From contig NC_059348.1 in the NCBI RefSeq assembly GCF_019703515.2, positions 20,479,656 to 20,543,655 of the forward strand: a stretch of 64,000 nt of DNA, in the 5' to 3' direction. The notes under the pieces were generated by a model. It was not told the origin of the DNA and did no database searches. It saw nothing but the letters and a program-made list of their open reading frames with translations. The number at the start of each line of letters is the position of its first letter. The first letter of the stretch is position 1. Positions 1 to 11,931 of the stretch are shown piece after piece. Both the position numbers and the translations under genes were made by a program. Origin of the DNA: Myxocyprinus asiaticus (lineage: Eukaryota > Chordata > Actinopteri > Cypriniformes > Catostomidae).

Positions 1-486
1 GTCTCAATTGCTTCTGTCTCTATATGTAATCTCAGACTGACACAAAGTTCAGTGGGGGGTTTTGTGGGGGCCATGACATCTGTTGCAGGGCTCCTTGTTC
101 TTCTATTCTAATCTTTTCTATTTGCAATAGTAATGTTTGGGAGTATAAAATGTATTTTTCCTATTGACACACTAAAGCTAAACATATAAATAAGCATCTT
201 AAGAAAAATGCTTTTTTGAAACATCTTAAGTGCCTAAGACTTTTGCACAGTACTGTATATTGTGCTGACGAACAAAACTCAAAATTTATAGCACCCATTT
301 CCAACAACAGGACTTTATGAGAGAAAACAGGAAGGTTAGACATATCACAATATTTTACAGTCTGAAAATGTTCATCTAAGCCTCAAATACCGGCAGCAGT
401 GTAAAAGCATATAAAGTCAGTTCGAAGTTAACCAGGATTATGAGTTTTAATAAGTCTTGTTTAGAGTTAGAGATATAAAATCTCAC

Positions 487-1110
487 CTTTTTTCCTGACT
501 GGCATGTTTCGGTTGGGCTCGTGCACGAGAAGCAATCCAGCTGAGCTCGCGTTACAAATGAACAACACACGCGATAATAAAGCACTCCTCTTCCCCACAC
601 GAGTCCGTCCAAAGTGTCAAGGCGGGGTAACTTAGACGCAGTTGGCATACAACTCAAATGTTTATCCAGTAAACATGAGGAAGGTTCGGGCTGATATGAA
701 AACAAGCCGTAGGGTTTTTGAGTCGAGCGCGAGCCACTGCTGCACTTCTTCAACCTGACAGTCGCGCGTTACCACGATATTGAGCTTTACTCCGCTGACA
801 GCCGAGCACTTCCATTCAAAAGATACAGAGACACTGGAATTCAGCCTCCGCCGCCAATCTGCTCCGCGGCTGCAGGGGAAACTGAACATATGTCGCCGCC
901 AGACTTCCAAAAAAAACTCCCCAAAAAGCAAATAAACACCTCACTGGCACGCGCTTGCAAGGGCTGCAAGTGAACTAAACCGATTCAAATCCTAGCGTCC
1001 GCAGTTTGGCTCGTTCTTCTCCTTCGGAGCAAATGGGACTGTTTTCCTAAACGTCAAACTTCTTTCGTTATCTCCTCCTCTTTTTTTTTCTTCCTATGTG
1101 TCAGAAATTC
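487..1110 (-). other. Probable untranslated first exon of a minus-strand gene
   Basis: Read on the minus strand, this CpG-rich stretch runs from just inside a TATA-less promoter to a strong splice-donor match (AAAAAAG|GTGAGA, exon end at 487). Reading frames inside are open for 60-120 codons but none gives a recognisable protein. The frame that crosses the donor lacks a convincing ATG, so I read it as 5' untranslated sequence. The rest of the gene would lie left of position 1. It could also be a non-coding RNA start or an unrelated CpG island. The start at about 1110 is an estimate from promoter motif positions. Confidence 0.3.
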
Positions 1111-1123
1111 CAAACTTTCCTCC

Positions 1124-1187
1124 AAAATGGCGTCCCAGGGTTGGAAGAATGTCACGTGATTCCAGACCCTACCCTTGACCGCCCAAT
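1124..1187 (-). promoter_or_regulatory. TATA-less CpG promoter motifs (CCAAT/GC box, CACGTG, YY1-like)
   Basis: Within 65 bases there is an inverted CCAAT joined to a GC box (CCGCCCAAT, 1179-1187), a palindromic E-box in GTCACGTGAT (CACGTG at 1153-1158) and AAAATGGCG (1124-1132), the reverse complement of which is a YY1-type site. This set, next to CpG-dense DNA and a splice donor 0.6 kb downstream on the minus strand, is typical of vertebrate housekeeping promoters. Direction is inferred from the donor; bidirectional activity is possible. Confidence 0.4.
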
Positions 1188-1531
1188 CATGGGACTGAGC
1201 TACCTTTCAGATCAGGGTTGGGAAGGTGAGATTTGACACTTTCTTAAAGGAGACTCACTGACAGGCTCCATATGAGGATATAAGCTGTTTAAATTCAACA
1301 GATGTATTAAGAGCATAATAGACTCATGCTGTGTGCATTTTAGTATGTTTATGGTCCAAACGAAAGGTTCACTTATCCGTTTGAATACACCAGTTCTGAG
1401 TTAGCAATCCACTACCAAGAATTTGTAGTAGCTGTTGGTGTGTAAACTCAACTGAGGGAGCATTATGTAAAGCCACAAAGAACCTGATCTTGAGATGTGG
1501 CTGTGCAAAGTTCTCTGTGTTAATCCAGGCG

Positions 1532-2313
1532 TTTAAAGTGAAAGTTCACCCAAAAATGAAATTTCTCTCATCATTTACTCACCCTCATCCCATCCAAGAT
1601 GTGTATGAACACAAATGAAGATTTTTAGAAGAATATCTTTGATCTGTTGGTCCATACAATGCAAGTGAATGGTGACCAAAACTTTGAAGCTCCAAAAAGT
1701 ACATAAAGGCAGCATAAAAGTAATCCATACGACTCCAGTGGTTTAATCCATGTCTTCTGAAGCGACATGATAGGTGTGGGTGAGAAACAGGTAAATATTT
1801 AAGTCTTTTTTTATTATAAATCTGCACTTTCGACCAGCCCTCCTATACACATTCACGAGAGGTCTTCGTGCATATCGCCATCTACTGGGCTGTTGTGCAA
1901 AAATTATTTATTAATTATTTTCCTTTCCTTTATCCCACCCTTTTTTTTCTCCTCCCTGCCACAAAGAATGCAAATCGCCAAAAAACAAAATAAGAAGAAA
2001 TCGGTCTTCTTGCTAACACACATACGAGGGCTGTTTGAAAGTGGAGATTTTCACACCTATCATATCGCTTCTGAAGATATTGATTTGTCCACTGGAGTTG
2101 TTTGTTGGAGTTGTTCCCTTTTGTGCTGCCTTTATGTGCTTTTTTTGAGCTTCAAAGTTCTGGCCACCATTCACTTGCTTTGTATGGACCTACAGAGCTA
2201 AGATATTTTTCTAAACTGTGTTCTGCAGAAGAAAGAAAGTCATACACATCTGGGATGGCATGAGGGTGAGTCAATGATGAGAGAATTTTCATTTTTGGGT
2301 GAACTATCCCTTT
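1532..2313. repeat. TTAA-type foldback element, long inverted arms
   Basis: Both ends carry the same sequence in opposite orientation: AGTTCACCCAAAAATGAAAT near the left and the complementary ATTTTCATTTTTGGGTGAAC near the right. The arms extend inward for roughly 300 bases (for example the CACCCTCAT.CCCATCC and AAGTGAATGG blocks). The same family recurs at 9232-9474, 13357-13530, 14640-15316 and 19667-23835, where TTAA flanks are visible. No coding capacity; a non-autonomous DNA transposon by structure. Confidence 0.75.
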
Positions 2314-3339
2314 ACTGGTCAACCCTATAGTGGAACTATTTTAAAGTAGATGGAGCAGCCATGTGGCATTGCAACACAGATTTGTGATTCTGTGGTTTTC
2401 ATGATGATGGTGGTTTTTAATGGTTAGGTATTCACTGAAGTGCCACATTTTTGAAGGTAATTTGGCTGCACTAATGCAGATATTTTGGTGTTTATTTCAC
2501 TAGTACAAATATATATGTAAAACAGAAAATTGCATAAACTCTAAATTACATTTTAGTAATATTATCATCAGCTGAAACATTGGTATAAATTATGAAAATT
2601 GAATGCATTGATTTCCAAATAGTGCAACTAAGCATAAAAAAATACATTTATATATCGACTGTGAAACAACCTGAATCAGTTAAAACAAAAACATTCTCTG
2701 TGTGCTTTCTGTGTCTCTCAATCCCAGAAAGTACAATCAAGGTTGTCTGACACCACAAGCATTGGATGAATCATCTTTGCACAGAACATGCCCAATAGAA
2801 GACACAATCATGCCTTTCACTGCTAATATTTATCGACACAAACAACCAAAGCAGTGGCCCAGATTAGAAAGTAGTCGTGTTAAAAGAGGATTTTATTTTT
2901 AGATGGTCATGTTTTATGAATGACCCTCTCTGATCTTGGAGTGGCTACCTCCTCCTTGCCACAGTTTACAAGAGCAGTCAGGTTTTCATTGTATCTTAAG
3001 AACATTGCTCATAGCCCTGTATTAGTCCTGGGGAAAGACATAGCCTACACATTTCCTTTTATATGGTAGGAATGGTTTCGGGAGGCAAGCTTTTTTTTGT
3101 TGTTGTTGTTGTTCTTATTTGTTTGAATGGATATACTGTATAAAGTGGCAACCTAAAATTGTTCTTAAAGAGCTATTTCTACTTGACCTAACCTTTTGAA
3201 AATACTTTTGCTAGTGTTATCTAATGTAGTTGGGTTGATTCAGTCATGTTAAATAATATTTAGACCAGTTAACTGTAGATGTTACCACATGAAGCACATT
3301 TTACAGTAATTTGTTTTTTACAGTGAAGCTGTACCTCAA
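2314..3339. other. AT-rich intergenic DNA, nothing recognised
   Basis: Low-complexity AT-rich sequence with a short TTG run near 3100. I see no coding exon, structured RNA or transposon end here. Confidence 0.5.
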
Positions 3340-3600
3340 AATGAACATTCTGTCCTCATTTACTCACCCTCATATTGTTCTAAACCCTGACATTCCTTCA
3401 TCCGTGGAACACAAAAAGAGATGAAAGGCAAAATGACAACCTCAGTCACCATTTACTTTCATTGTATTAAAAAAGGTTAAATGAAAGTGAATGGCGACTG
3501 ACACTAACATACTGCCTAACATCTCCTTTTGTGTTCCACAGAGTCATACGGGTTTGGAACAACATGAGGGTGAGTAAATGAGGACAGAATTTTCATATTT
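3340..3600. repeat. Short foldback MITE related to the TTAA family
   Basis: An inverted-repeat element of about 260 bases. The left arm contains GTCCTCATTTACTCACCCTC and the right arm contains its complement ending in GAGGACAGAATTTTCAT. The centre carries TTGTGTTCCACAG and GTGGAACACAAAAAG as opposing blocks. It shares terminal words with the larger TTAA family but has a shorter, different core. Confidence 0.65.
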
Positions 3601-6104
3601 GGGAGAAAATGAACTCCACAGATGTAATCAACGTGTCTTAACATTTGTAACTGGGCACATTCCCTGTGACAGAATGTGGATCTGTAAGCAATATGACATT
3701 GGCGCTTCCCAGCACATGTCCATCCCGTCTGGCTCCCTCATACTACACAGTGATTATAGCAGCTGTTTTTTGCTGTCATCTCTGGACAAATTGCTCACAA
3801 TTAATCTTGGCATAAATCAGGATTTTGGCAGCAGTGTTGGTGAGCATAGTGACATGAAATTTTGTCAACAGCAAGGGAAATAACATTCAAATGGTGCAGC
3901 AACAGTGTTATCAGAAGTGACATTTCAGAAGTAGCAAACAGGTTTTCCTAATGGTAAAACTAGCTGTTTACTGAAATCATTATAACCAATATTGCCAATG
4001 TTATTATTATCAGTCTTTCTGGGATTATGGTAATCTTACAACAGTGTGGTATGTTATTTTAATTTATTCCCTTAATGTGATGACAGCCTATTAAACAAAT
4101 CACAGCCTGTAAACATGTTAATTCTTTGGCATCATTTCAATGGGCTGTCAGGATGCCAGGACTTCCTGAAGTCAGGATGCCAGCCTGTCTTCCATTTGTT
4201 CTGCACCTCAATACATAAGAGGTAGTCCCTCTTCAATGTGAGAAATGTCAGTAGTACGGGAAAGACATTGACATCTCCACATTACAAAGATTAACTGCAA
4301 AGTATCAGAATACCATCTGTAAGAATCATACTGTTTCCTGCAGGTAGATAGGTGGTCTGACTTCGAATCAGTGTGTGAGGATGGAAAGACTTCCTTGTAA
4401 TCTATTCAAGCCCCTTGGTCATATCTATGATTAGATGATAAGGGAAGGGGCTCAGAGTGTTTGTGAATGGCCAGATGGCACCCTGCAAATCCCACTTTAC
4501 ATCACAAAATAAGTCTGTTAATGTAATCTCCCACAGTAGTATTAATACACAAGACAGTAAGTTTTATCCACATCCCAGCAGGCCCAAGAGCGCACTAGGG
4601 AGACAGTAACACGCATTGTGCATCAGTGTGTGCACACGAAGCAGAATAATTGAAGTGGATGGGTTGTTGTGCCAAGCGGCACCATTCTGCAATGTGTACC
4701 AAACTGTGCGCTTGAAAACCAAAAAAATATACATCTTCGAATAGGGTTCATCTTAGACAATAAACAAAATGTTTAATGTGGATGGTGACGAGAGTCCAAG
4801 GAAGACTGCTATGTACATGGGTGTCAAACATACATAAAATGGAATATGTGTTTGTTGTGTTAATCAAATGTATTAGAGAAGCTATATTGGGATTTTAATC
4901 AGTATTTTTTGTCATTGATGCATCTAAAGCATTTGTGCACATGGCAGTGGGTATGATATGAAGATGTTAGCAGATTTCAATTAGGCAGGATACATTTTCA
5001 ATTCTCAATTGAATGCCTTTTTTGAGCTTAACATATAACATAAAAATGTCAAGTGCAGTGAAAACAGACCTTGATCTAGACTTTGCATTATTTAATCAAA
5101 AGCTTGATTTCAGTAGACTTGTGATTGGAAATTGAGTATGTGATAGGCACTAACAGAGGAACATGAATAAACTTATCCAGGCAATACAAAACAGTATCCA
5201 TTAATTATATATTTTTTTACAAGCAGCCATGAAGATTGTTTCCCTAGATTTTAATACTTTAATGTCAACCATCCATACTCCTTTGCATGAAGAATGACAA
5301 GTCATTATTAGAAATGTCTCAATGTGCAAAAAAGATACCTAAATCCTTTCTCTGATTTCACAGATAATCTTACATTAATGCCAGCTTCAATGTCAATATC
5401 TGTCATCTGGCATTATGTAATACTGATAAACTGACTCAGACTTTCTCAAAGATGGATGTCATGTTTTACTCAGAGTTTTTATTATACATTGGAATAGATC
5501 CGTCAGATGTCATACACTACAAACCAGGGATTAAAAACTGTTCAAGGAATGAAAACGAACGAAATTCTTTGCAGAACATAACTGTAAACTGGATCAAAGT
5601 GATTTTCAATTGTTCCAGAGTGAAAACTTTTTTTTTAAATGCTATAACCGGTTCATTTTGTTCTGATATTTTTTCATGAAACCAAAGGCCAAAGGGTTTA
5701 TCACAGTACATTTTTGGAACTACAAATTTGTGTTGCCTGAAAAAATGAAACGTGTGCTTTGATCCTGAAGGAAAGCTCTTCATCACACATTTCTTTGCCT
5801 AATTGCCCATTCTGTGATTGAAGATCTTTTTAACAACTACGTTTAATTACTACATTTACTGTACATGCACAGCTAATCCAGATACAAGGAAATATTATTA
5901 GAGGTAAAAAGTACATTGCTCAGTTGTTTCCAAGTCTTCACTGAATTATTTTAAGATATGATGTATTCATACAGATTTGATGCTGTGGGGTTTTGACTGA
6001 GAAGCAGATCTGTAATTAAAATTATACTGAACTGTTAATTAACTGCATGTTATGATTTCTATGCTGATAAATCCACCACACAGGAAACATTTTAATTGTT
6101 TATT
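3601..6104. other. Intergenic DNA without identified genes
   Basis: Open frames of up to about 100 codons occur, but they have no recognisable motif, poor starts and no splice context. The stretch is AT-rich intergenic sequence. I support no gene, RNA or clear transposon here. Confidence 0.45.
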
Positions 6105-6380
6105 TTTGCATATTTTTGTGAGGCAGGTGGTTTATACTGGGCTTGTTTTTCCAGACGAGGTTTCTCTTGCAAGATCTGGCAACACTACAACTGGTATTTC
6201 ACCCACCCCTTAGCGCAGAGTACTGTCATTTTAAAAAGAACATTATTAAACATTCTTTTATTTTGTTCTAACCGGTTACCTTTTGGAAAGGAGGGTGTGA
6301 AACTTCCAGACTGGAACGAAAAAAATACTGTTTTTGCTCAGAAAGTACCAAAATGAAAAACATTTCATTTTTAGTCCCTG
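6105..6380 (-). repeat. hAT-like MITE, left end degraded
   Basis: This is an inverted relative of the element at 55822-56109. Both share a block around GGTTAC..GGTTAGAAC, an AAAGAACATT / AACATTCTTTT block and GTGAGGCAGGTG-type sequence, and this copy ends in AGTCCCTG at 6380. The left terminus cannot be recognised, so the boundary there is approximate. Confidence 0.55.
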
Positions 6381-6393
6381 CTATAAACTGCCA

Positions 6394-6397
<4 letters not shown>

Positions 6398-6444
<47 letters not shown>

Positions 6445-6471
6445 TGTATATATATATATATACATAAATAA

Positions 6472-6538
<67 letters not shown>
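6398..6538. repeat. (TA)n microsatellite, interrupted
   Basis: About 140 bases of nearly pure TA dinucleotides, interrupted by short AAATAAATTG-like and CATAAATAAATAAA breaks. It produces spurious isoleucine/tyrosine reading frames on the minus strand. Confidence 0.95.
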
Positions 6539-6541
<3 letters not shown>

Positions 6542-6999
6542 GTGGTTTTGTGTGAATTCTGCATATCAACTGACATTTGTAACCATTAAATGTACTAATT
6601 TACAGCAGTTAATGGAATGATCCTTAACCCTTTAATGCATACCTCGGGTCTTTAGTGACCCTGGACCTCATTCCAGCCCCTGTACCTCATCCATTTTTTA
6701 GAGTTATGCACACACCTCTTTAGCATTCATCAACCTTTCTCTTCTGAATAGTGTAAAAAAAAAAAAAAAAGAAAGAAAAAAGGCAAAAGGCAAAACTGCA
6801 AAAAAACAAAAAAAACAAATGATAACTGCTAAAGTGGAGAGGGTCATTAAAGACCTGAGATATGTAATATTGCCACTTTTTTCCCCTTCTATAAATCATA
6901 TTTTCATGATTATTTCATATCTATATAAGTTTACAGGACATCTGTTTCTTCATTTATTGTAAGACAAATGAATATATATTCATACAAAGGGCTACTATA

Positions 7000-7975
7000 C
7001 AGTGTTGGGTAAGTCACTGTCAATTACTAACTACTAATTACATCTTCTACAGTGTAATTAGATTACTAATTACTCTGTCTGAAATGTAATTGCATTACTT
7101 ATTACTAATTACTTTCTAAAACCCTTATCAACCTCAACCAGATGAAAAATACAAGGATAGACATGAAACTGTGTTTTTAATTCTTTTAAATAAATCATAT
7201 AAAATCAAATCAATTATTCATGAACTGGCCAAAGAATTTAAGGGGGTATCATTAAATTAGAAAACATATTTTAACATTAGACGTTAAATTTCTATTTTAA
7301 ATTCACTATTGTTTTATATAAAATTGTTCTATAATCTATACAGTTTTTAATGCAATTACATCAGAAGTAAATGTAATTTAAAGAGCCCCTATTATGGTTT
7401 TTCAAATATTACCTTTCATGTAGTGTGTTATATAGCTGTTTGTGAATGTAAAAAAGTCTGCAAAGTTTCAAAAATCAAAGTGCACGACAAATGGAGTTAC
7501 TGACTCCCAAAAGAAAGAACCGATTCTGAACACCTGAAACGAGTCGTTAATAATTCCAGACTTACTTCCTGTACTAACCTACATAATTTGGTTAAAAAAA
7601 CCCACCTCTGGTCTTCATTGGCTGCTCGCGAACAGCTTTGACCCATCCTCAATCACTACACTAAGCAGTAGATCAATCACAACAGACTGGGATATCTGAC
7701 CAATCAGAGCAGAGCAGGCTCTCTGAAAGGAGGAGTTTAGAATGAATCCTTTGAACGGATCATTGAACGAGTCGTTTTTGACACTTTTGCAATTTAAATT
7801 ATGAGCAAATTAAAGTGTTTTTTGACCTTGGATGCATGTAAACTTTAAAACAAAATTAGGCACATTTAAAAACCATAATAGGTGCTCTTTAAATTACTAA
7901 AAATTAAGAGTAATCCCTTACTTTACTTTATCAATAAAAAATGTATTTAATTACAGTAATTAATTACTTAGTAAT
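7000..7975. mobile_element. hAT-like MITE with CAGTGTTGGG end (middle of nest)
   Basis: It starts CAGTGTTGGGTAAGTCACT and has ATTACTAATTAC-rich subterminal DNA, with reverse-complement TAATTACTTAG words at the far end. Flanking octamers CTACTATA and GTACTATA match at 7 of 8 positions, as expected for a hAT target duplication. The right terminal CCAACACTG is missing, so the right end is degraded. Confidence 0.45.
7382..7888. mobile_element. TTAA-flanked MITE with AGAGCCCCTATTATGG ends (innermost)
   Basis: It starts AGAGCCCCTATTATGGTTTT and ends in AAACCATAATAGGTGCTCT, an inverted repeat with two mismatches. TTAA lies on both sides (7378-7381 and 7889-7892). No coding sequence. The TTAA duplication and AGAGC-type end suggest a Kolobok-like or piggyBac-like family. 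Confidence 0.65.
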
Positions 7976-8150
7976 GTACTATATCACCTTGATTATCTGT
8001 GAGACAGTGGTGAATTATCAGTATCCCTTACGCGTGTGACACTATCTGGGCATTTTGTAGACCTGTTTGTGATAGATATACGTGCTGGGTCACTAAAGAC
8101 CCAAGGGATGTAATAATGTTTGGCAAAACACCCATGCATTTAAGAGTTAA

Positions 8151-9231
8151 TCGGAACATATTCTAAGCTGTGTATATACAGTAACTTCTAATTCTTCAAC
8201 TTCTTCTTGTATCAGTTAGTTACATAGTGAATCCAATGTCATGAAGTTTTCTCACTGGGACTTTAGCTCAAGTATGATGCGAAATAAATGGACTTCTGTG
8301 ATATCACACAAGTGCTACATAAATGAAATTCTCTGAATGAACAGTAAAAGAAGGCCATATCACTGATTGTTTCATGTGGACGTATGCCAGTTGACATTTT
8401 TAGAAGATTGGAAATTATGAGACACTCATATTAAATTGTCCTAAATGTTTGTCTGGGAAATAATTAATTATTGTGAGCGACAAGCCTGTCTTTATTGCAG
8501 CGTAATCTGAGCACAACTGATTCAGCTCTTGATTTGAACAAATCCCAGCGGCGGTCAGATAATGGTTTGAATTAGCTTCTTTGACCTCAGGGATTAATTC
8601 CAGAATAACAGAGAACACAACAATAGGGCAGATATACAGTATGTGTGAAAATAAAGATAAACCAATGCTGTAAAACAGACTGTGCAATTGTGGATTAAAT
8701 ATGAGCTCTATACATATGAGTGTCTACACCATTGAGGACACATTTGTAAAAAGGAAGGCATGTTCTTAGCAGACATTTTGCCCTAGAAAAGTAAACTGGG
8801 TCTATTACACAGTGTGACTACGTTAAAAAGCTATTGTAAGAGATTAGATCCATTTCTGGCACAGTGTGTTCACTCACTCTCTTGCGTCAGTTTCATTGTC
8901 CATCATGATTATGGGTCAGTGCTGTCTAATAGCTTCTGTTTTGTTTTTTACTTTAGATTCACACTGGCCATTTTTACTGCCAAGAAATTAATTACTTTCT
9001 GTGGCTTATCAATATTGCATACTTTATAATACATGTACTCTACTGAGAATACTGTATGTTCTCTTAATACTCATAAAATAGATGTTCTAAAATATAGTGC
9101 ATGTTCTCTTCTCAGAAGAAGTCATTCCATATGGAACGTAAGGATTAGGAAAATCAGACTCTATTCAGTCTTCTTATATAATACTTTATAATACATATAT
9201 ATTAAAATCTGCATTTTCAGAAAACTTCATT
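8151..9231. other. Intergenic DNA, nothing recognised
   Basis: AT-rich sequence. A frame of 90 codons on the minus strand (8415-8687) shows no family motif and no splice context. I assign no feature. Confidence 0.45.
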
Positions 9232-9474
9232 TCTGAATATATGGATTCAAACACTGGAGTCGTATGGATTACTTTTATGATGCCTTTATGTGCTTTTTGA
9301 AGTGTCAAAATTCTGGCACCCATTCACTTGTATTTTTTGGACCTACAGAGAGGAGATAGTCTTCTTAAAATGATAATTTGTGTTCTGCAGAAGAAATAAA
9401 GTCATACACATCTGGGCATGAGGGTGAGTAAATGATGAGAGAATTTTCATTTTTGGGTGAACTTTCCCTTTAAG
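9232..9474. repeat. Right half of a TTAA-family foldback element
   Basis: Matches the right arm of the elements at 1532-2313 and 14640-15316: ATGTGCTTTTTGAAG, CACCCATTCACTTG, GTTCTGCAGAAGAAA, then TGAGGGTGAGTAAATGATGA and a terminal TTTTTGGGTGAACTTTCCCT. The left arm is absent. Confidence 0.65.
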
Positions 9475-9611
9475 TCATTTTTCGTAAAAATCTTGACATC
9501 TGTTGCATGTTCATAAACACTATGAGAGAAGCTTAGCACAGTAAGTGAAGCCTACTCACAGTGGCTTGATTGTTCTCTTGTGATGTTTAGCCCTAAAAAC
9601 AAAGACATAAA

Positions 9612-9688
9612 GTCAAACAGGTTTGGAACAACATGAGGGTGAGTAAATTATAACAGAATTTTCATTTTTGGGTGAACTATTCCTTTAA
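9612..9688. repeat. Terminal fragment of a TTAA-family element
   Basis: Contains AACATGAGGGTGAGTAAATT and ends ATTTTTGGGTGAACTATTCC followed by TTTAA. This is the same terminus as in the other TTAA-family copies, without the rest of the element. Confidence 0.6.
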
Positions 9689-10508
9689 ATTCACAGGGCT
9701 CAGGACAAATTTTTTATGGGTGGAAACCTCTTGTCAAAGGGCCCAGGACAATGTTCTTGGTTTTCCTCCCTGAAGTAGGCCCTAGTTGTGAATAAACTCA
9801 TTTAGACTTTCAGAGCAAGTCATCCTGAATATTTTCTAGTGTCTGAAAGACTTTTGCAATACAATGTAAAGATAAAGACTTTATTTATTTACTGTACATT
9901 TAAATGCTTGGTTAGGGTATAAAAAGGGTGCCACATTCCTGTGGAAAGTCTATTCTGTGCCTTAGACTTTCCACTGAGCTCAGTGCATATATAGAAGTCT
10001 AGCCACAACACACTAATCCAACCAGAAAGGCAGAGCAAATCCTAATGCGGGTCTCTGTCCTTTAGATACATGTGTGTGCGCGTGTGTTTTGGGCATTGAC
10101 CAGGCCTGTGCAACTACAACCACATCCCACGTGAGGAAAAAGAGGCCTTGTGCCAGTGAAGCCAGTGAATGAGTGCTGGTCAGTTTCCTCTAATGGAAGG
10201 CATAGAGAGCCCTGGTGTCTGGTTGCTGTTGAGAAATAGTGAATGGAGGACAGGGAGCAGGGAGCAGCGCCAGAGAGCCTCCTTGGTACCAGGCTGTACA
10301 AAAGCTTCCTCTGTTCTAGAGAGGGATCTGTAAGGGATGGGCCCATTGTATGAATGTGAGTGTGTGTTAAAGTGTGAGTGCTTTGGTTGATAAGCAAGTT
10401 TTCCTTGTAGTTTCTAAACAATGTTAATCCAAATCCATTTCACACTACACCAAGGCAAAATGTGCATATTTTGCATACACCAATCCCAATCAATGTTAAA
10501 TCTGAGAA
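9689..10508. other. Intergenic DNA, nothing recognised
   Basis: A CA/TG-rich patch lies near 10065-10095. A minus-strand frame of 119 codons (10062-10421) has a hydrophilic, low-complexity product without a recognisable domain. I do not call it a gene. Confidence 0.4.
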
Positions 10509-10513
10509 CGCAC

Positions 10514-10918
10514 TGTAACGTTGTTGGCTGCTGACAATGATGGCAATGACGAAGACGACGATGAGATGAAGAACCCAAGTGCAGTTTATTTACAAAGTGA
10601 GAACCAATAACCCTGACTACATGTGAACTAAACTAAACATAAACATAAACATGGCTTGACTTAAACATGGCTTGACTTAAACATCTACAATCACATCCAA
10701 TACTTGACAACCAGACAATGAACACATGAGGGCTTAAATACAAGACATGGGAGAACATAAACCAATGAACAAACAGAACTGATAACAAGATAATTAAACA
10801 ATAAACCAAAGAAAACATGACACATGAACATGGAGGGAAAACAAGACATCACATGACTAGGGAACAGGAACTAAACTTCTCAAAATAAAAGACATGAATC
10901 AACAAAATACACCTGACA
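10514..10918 (-). mobile_element. Solo LTR with perfect 5-bp target duplication
   Basis: A 405-base segment begins TGTAACGTTG and ends ACACCTGACA on the plus strand, giving TG..CA termini. It is flanked on both sides by CGCAC (10509-10513 and 10919-10923), a perfect 5-bp duplication as made by LTR-retrotransposon integrases. It resembles the Gypsy LTRs at 24225 and 31992 in its first bases (TGTAAC) and in a GTGCAGTTTATT-like block near the start. No internal region adjoins it, so it is best read as a solo LTR left by LTR-LTR recombination. Orientation is inferred from that resemblance. Confidence 0.75.
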
Positions 10919-10923
10919 CGCAC

Positions 10924-11931
10924 TTTGCTGACACATAACGTGCATTTTTTAATCAACATCACAAGTACAAATAATCTATGTACTCTCTCAATTAATATGA
11001 GGTCATGAAAGCTGAATGCATAATAATAATTATGAAAGAATTAGCAAGATGCTGTTTAAAATTGTTTTCAAAGTCAACTACCCACTTAAAGAGACATGAA
11101 TATGGACTGGCCCTTGAATTCCTACTTTACAGTCCTGACAACAGCAGCACAGTATTGTGGGAGAAAACATCAGGCCTGTTTCTCAAACAGAGCCCCTTTG
11201 CGTGACCTCGGTAATGTGATCTAATGGGGAGAATTTGGGGTGGGCCCCTCTGAGAGAAGCCCCTGAACAGTAAACACTCAAGGCCCCAGCACACTCATGG
11301 TGAAGTGGTTCTTCGTTCTTCCCTCAGAGCCAAAAAGATGTTTGAAACAGCTGAGCAATACTGTTTGTGAACATTCAGACAGAGGTGGAAAGTTATGAAT
11401 TACAACAACTCTTGTTACAGTACTTTTCACATTTTTCTACTTTTTTAAGTATAAATAAATAATAGTACTAAAAATGAAGTATTCAACTTCACTACAGTTA
11501 TTTTTCACCACAGTTACAAAGTACAAAAAAATACATAATATTTCTGAATTTTTGGGAAAAAGAAAGATACAAGAGCTAGATCTGTTTATAAACTAAAACA
11601 TGCTGTGCGCGGCACAGCGGAAGCCTGCAGGGCACTTGCATAAACTGCCGCCTGTGTCCTCTCTTATCTAGCTTCTTTGAGACTTTCTGCCTTGTCACTA
11701 TACAAGAACTGTAATACTGTGATTTTCTGCATATTTCATTTTTATTCTAGAAAGGAGCCGTTCATCCAGGTACAAGGGAACCGTCTTAACACGCTTAACC
11801 ACTGATCTAACTTTACTTGTTTTTAAGGTAGGCAATATTAAACTGTGTCAAACACTAACACAATGTTGTTTGACATATATGTGGGGATATCTTGTTTACT
11901 TGCTACTATATGTCTCAAACAATCTTTTAAA
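10924..11931. other. Intergenic DNA with a possible decayed transposon end
   Basis: Around 11390-11530 there are AGAGGTGGAAAGT, GTACTTTTCAC and opposing ACAGTTACAAAGTAC words typical of old miniature elements, but no boundary can be set. No gene is supported. Confidence 0.35.

Larger units (their letters stand above)
6628..8146. mobile_element. TTAA-flanked MITE (outermost of a three-deep nest)
   Basis: The ends are CCCTTTAATGCAT on the left and the near-complement ATGCATTTAAGAG on the right, each bordered by TTAA (6624-6627 and 8147-8150). A further paired block is GGGTCTTTAGTGACCC on the left and GGGTCACTAAAGACCC on the right. TTAA target duplication with C-rich termini suggests a piggyBac- or Kolobok-type non-autonomous element. 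Two more elements are nested inside. Confidence 0.65.

Noticed and set aside
376..931. Proteins encoded by the 125- and 89-codon minus-strand frames
   Set aside because: One lacks an ATG start and neither has a recognisable domain; a 5' untranslated exon explains the region better.
2702..2902. Small plus-strand protein of 66 residues
   Set aside because: No motif, no promoter or splice context, length expected by chance.
6268..6576. Minus-strand frames rich in Ile/Tyr (also at 26920-27153 and 60578-60760)
   Set aside because: They are translations of TA microsatellites, not proteins.
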